From Thalassotalea sp. ND16A (GTDB taxonomy: Bacteria > Pseudomonadota > Gammaproteobacteria > Enterobacterales > Alteromonadaceae), in the NCBI RefSeq assembly GCF_000764205.1, contig NZ_JQDZ01000112.1, positions 62,001 to 126,000 on the forward strand: a DNA stretch of 64,000 nt. Reading direction: 5' to 3'. Below the pieces are notes generated by a model. That model did no database searches. It had not been told where the DNA came from and saw nothing but the letters and a program-made list of their open reading frames with translations. The translations under genes were made by a program, and so were the position numbers. Below, in pieces: positions 63,401-64,000 of this stretch; the first letter of the stretch is position 1; the number at the start of each line of letters is the position of its first letter.

Positions 63401-64000
63401 ATGAAAGTAGATATCCCTAATTTTAATCAGGCCAGAGTCATGGTTGTTGGTGATGTGATGTTAGACCGATACTGGTCAGGACCAACCGGGCGGATCTCGC
63501 CAGAAGCACCGGTGCCGGTGGTAAAAATAGACGGGCGTGAAGACCGGCCTGGTGGCGCCGCTAACGTTGCATTAAATATTGCCAGTCTGGGCGGGCAAGT
63601 GACATTGTCAGGGCTGACTGGTGATGATGAAGTGGCGAACAGCTTAGATACCAGTTTGTCAGGCATGGATGTCATTTGTAATTTTACCCGCAACCAAAGC
63701 GTACCAACTATCACTAAACTTAGAGTGTTGAGCCGAAACCAACAATTACTCCGTCTAGATTTTGAAGAGTCGCTTCATCATATCGATAAGCAAGCATTAA
63801 CCCACGTGGTGGAAGAAAATATTCGCCAGCATCATTTGTTGCTGTTATCCGATTACGATAAAGGCACGCTATCTGATGTCAGTGAGTTGATCTCTTTGGC
63901 GAAAAAGCATGATGTGCCAGTACTGGTTGATCCAAAAGGCGCTGATTTTGCCAAATATAAAGGCGCGACCTTAATCACCCCCAATTTATCAGAGTTTGAA
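63401..64000 (+). CDS. hldE: Bifunctional heptose kinase/adenylyltransferase HldE, 3'-truncated by window end
   Basis: The first 200 codons are visible. They start [27 protein letters not shown]... (quoted in part: [15 protein letters not shown]), then [10 protein letters not shown] and [18 protein letters not shown], the PfkB-type sugar kinase domain of RfaE/HldE. Later [10 protein letters not shown] and [21 protein letters not shown] match the kinase core. The C-terminal adenylyltransferase domain would lie beyond the window. It makes ADP-heptose precursors for the lipopolysaccharide inner core. GGA lies upstream of ATG 63401. Confidence 0.93.
   Translation, partial: MKVDIPNFNQARVMVVGDVMLDRYWSGPTGRISPEAPVPVVKIDGREDRPGGAANVALNIASLGGQVTLSGLTGDDEVANSLDTSLSGMDVICNFTRNQSVPTITKLRVLSRNQQLLRLDFEESLHHIDKQALTHVVEENIRQHHLLLLSDYDKGTLSDVSELISLAKKHDVPVLVDPKGADFAKYKGATLITPNLSEFE

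Overview
The window looks like chromosome from a marine gammaproteobacterium of the order Alteromonadales, probably near Colwellia or Thalassotalea (inferred from protein style, AT-rich composition and short dispersed palindromes; no 16S gene is present). Its backbone is the neighbourhood known from Escherichia coli: rpoD, dnaG, rpsU, tsaD, plsY, folB, uppP, cca, then ygiM, ygiF, glnE and hldE. Two differences stand out: yqeY sits between rpsU and dnaG, and about 14 kb (gspA-gspB, leuABCD and a CDP-glycerol cluster) lies between cca and ygiM.

Left accessory half (1-27.9 kb). A GC-rich gene fragment encodes a repetitive Ig/PKD surface protein and ends at a sharp compositional border near 4.35 kb. 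Then come an outer-membrane barrel protein, a LiaF-like protein and an MbnP/MbnH/beta-propeller operon. Next is an 8.3 kb gene for a giant lipoprotein with calcium-binding TSP3 repeats, a stretch resembling the anthrax protective-antigen pore region and a PA14 domain. Its 5' region carries a candidate sigma-54 promoter, a 15-codon leader ORF and a perfect 12-bp hairpin. Further on are a secreted trypsin-like protease, a MITE-like repeat, a DUF3016 lipoprotein, a methyltransferase, tRNA-Ile(CAU) with a decayed copy 4.3 kb away, a choice-of-anchor-B protein with a GlyGly-CTERM tail, and an acyltransferase.

Core (28-45.7 kb). This holds rpoD, dnaG, yqeY and rpsU (minus strand); tsaD, folB, folK, uppP; cca; gspA-gspB; and leuABCD. 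The leu operon has a readable attenuator: promoter, Leu-rich leader peptide, antiterminator and terminator.

Cell-surface cluster (45.7-51.7 kb). Four CDP-glycerol glycerophosphotransferase-like proteins and two TagD-like cytidylyltransferases are present. A decayed fragment of a fifth transferase indicates an old tandem duplication.

Envelope-stress cluster (54-59.1 kb). Seven minus-strand genes encode a lipoprotein, a double DUF350 membrane protein, a YjfI-like DUF2170 protein, a PspA/IM30 protein, a YjfK-like DUF2491 protein, a small unknown protein and a two-helix K+ channel. Both putative transcription units have copies of the same 13-bp palindrome, GACATA-N-TATGTC, upstream. This is the best candidate here for an incompletely described system. 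The window ends with glnE, an lpxL-type acyltransferase and the start of hldE.
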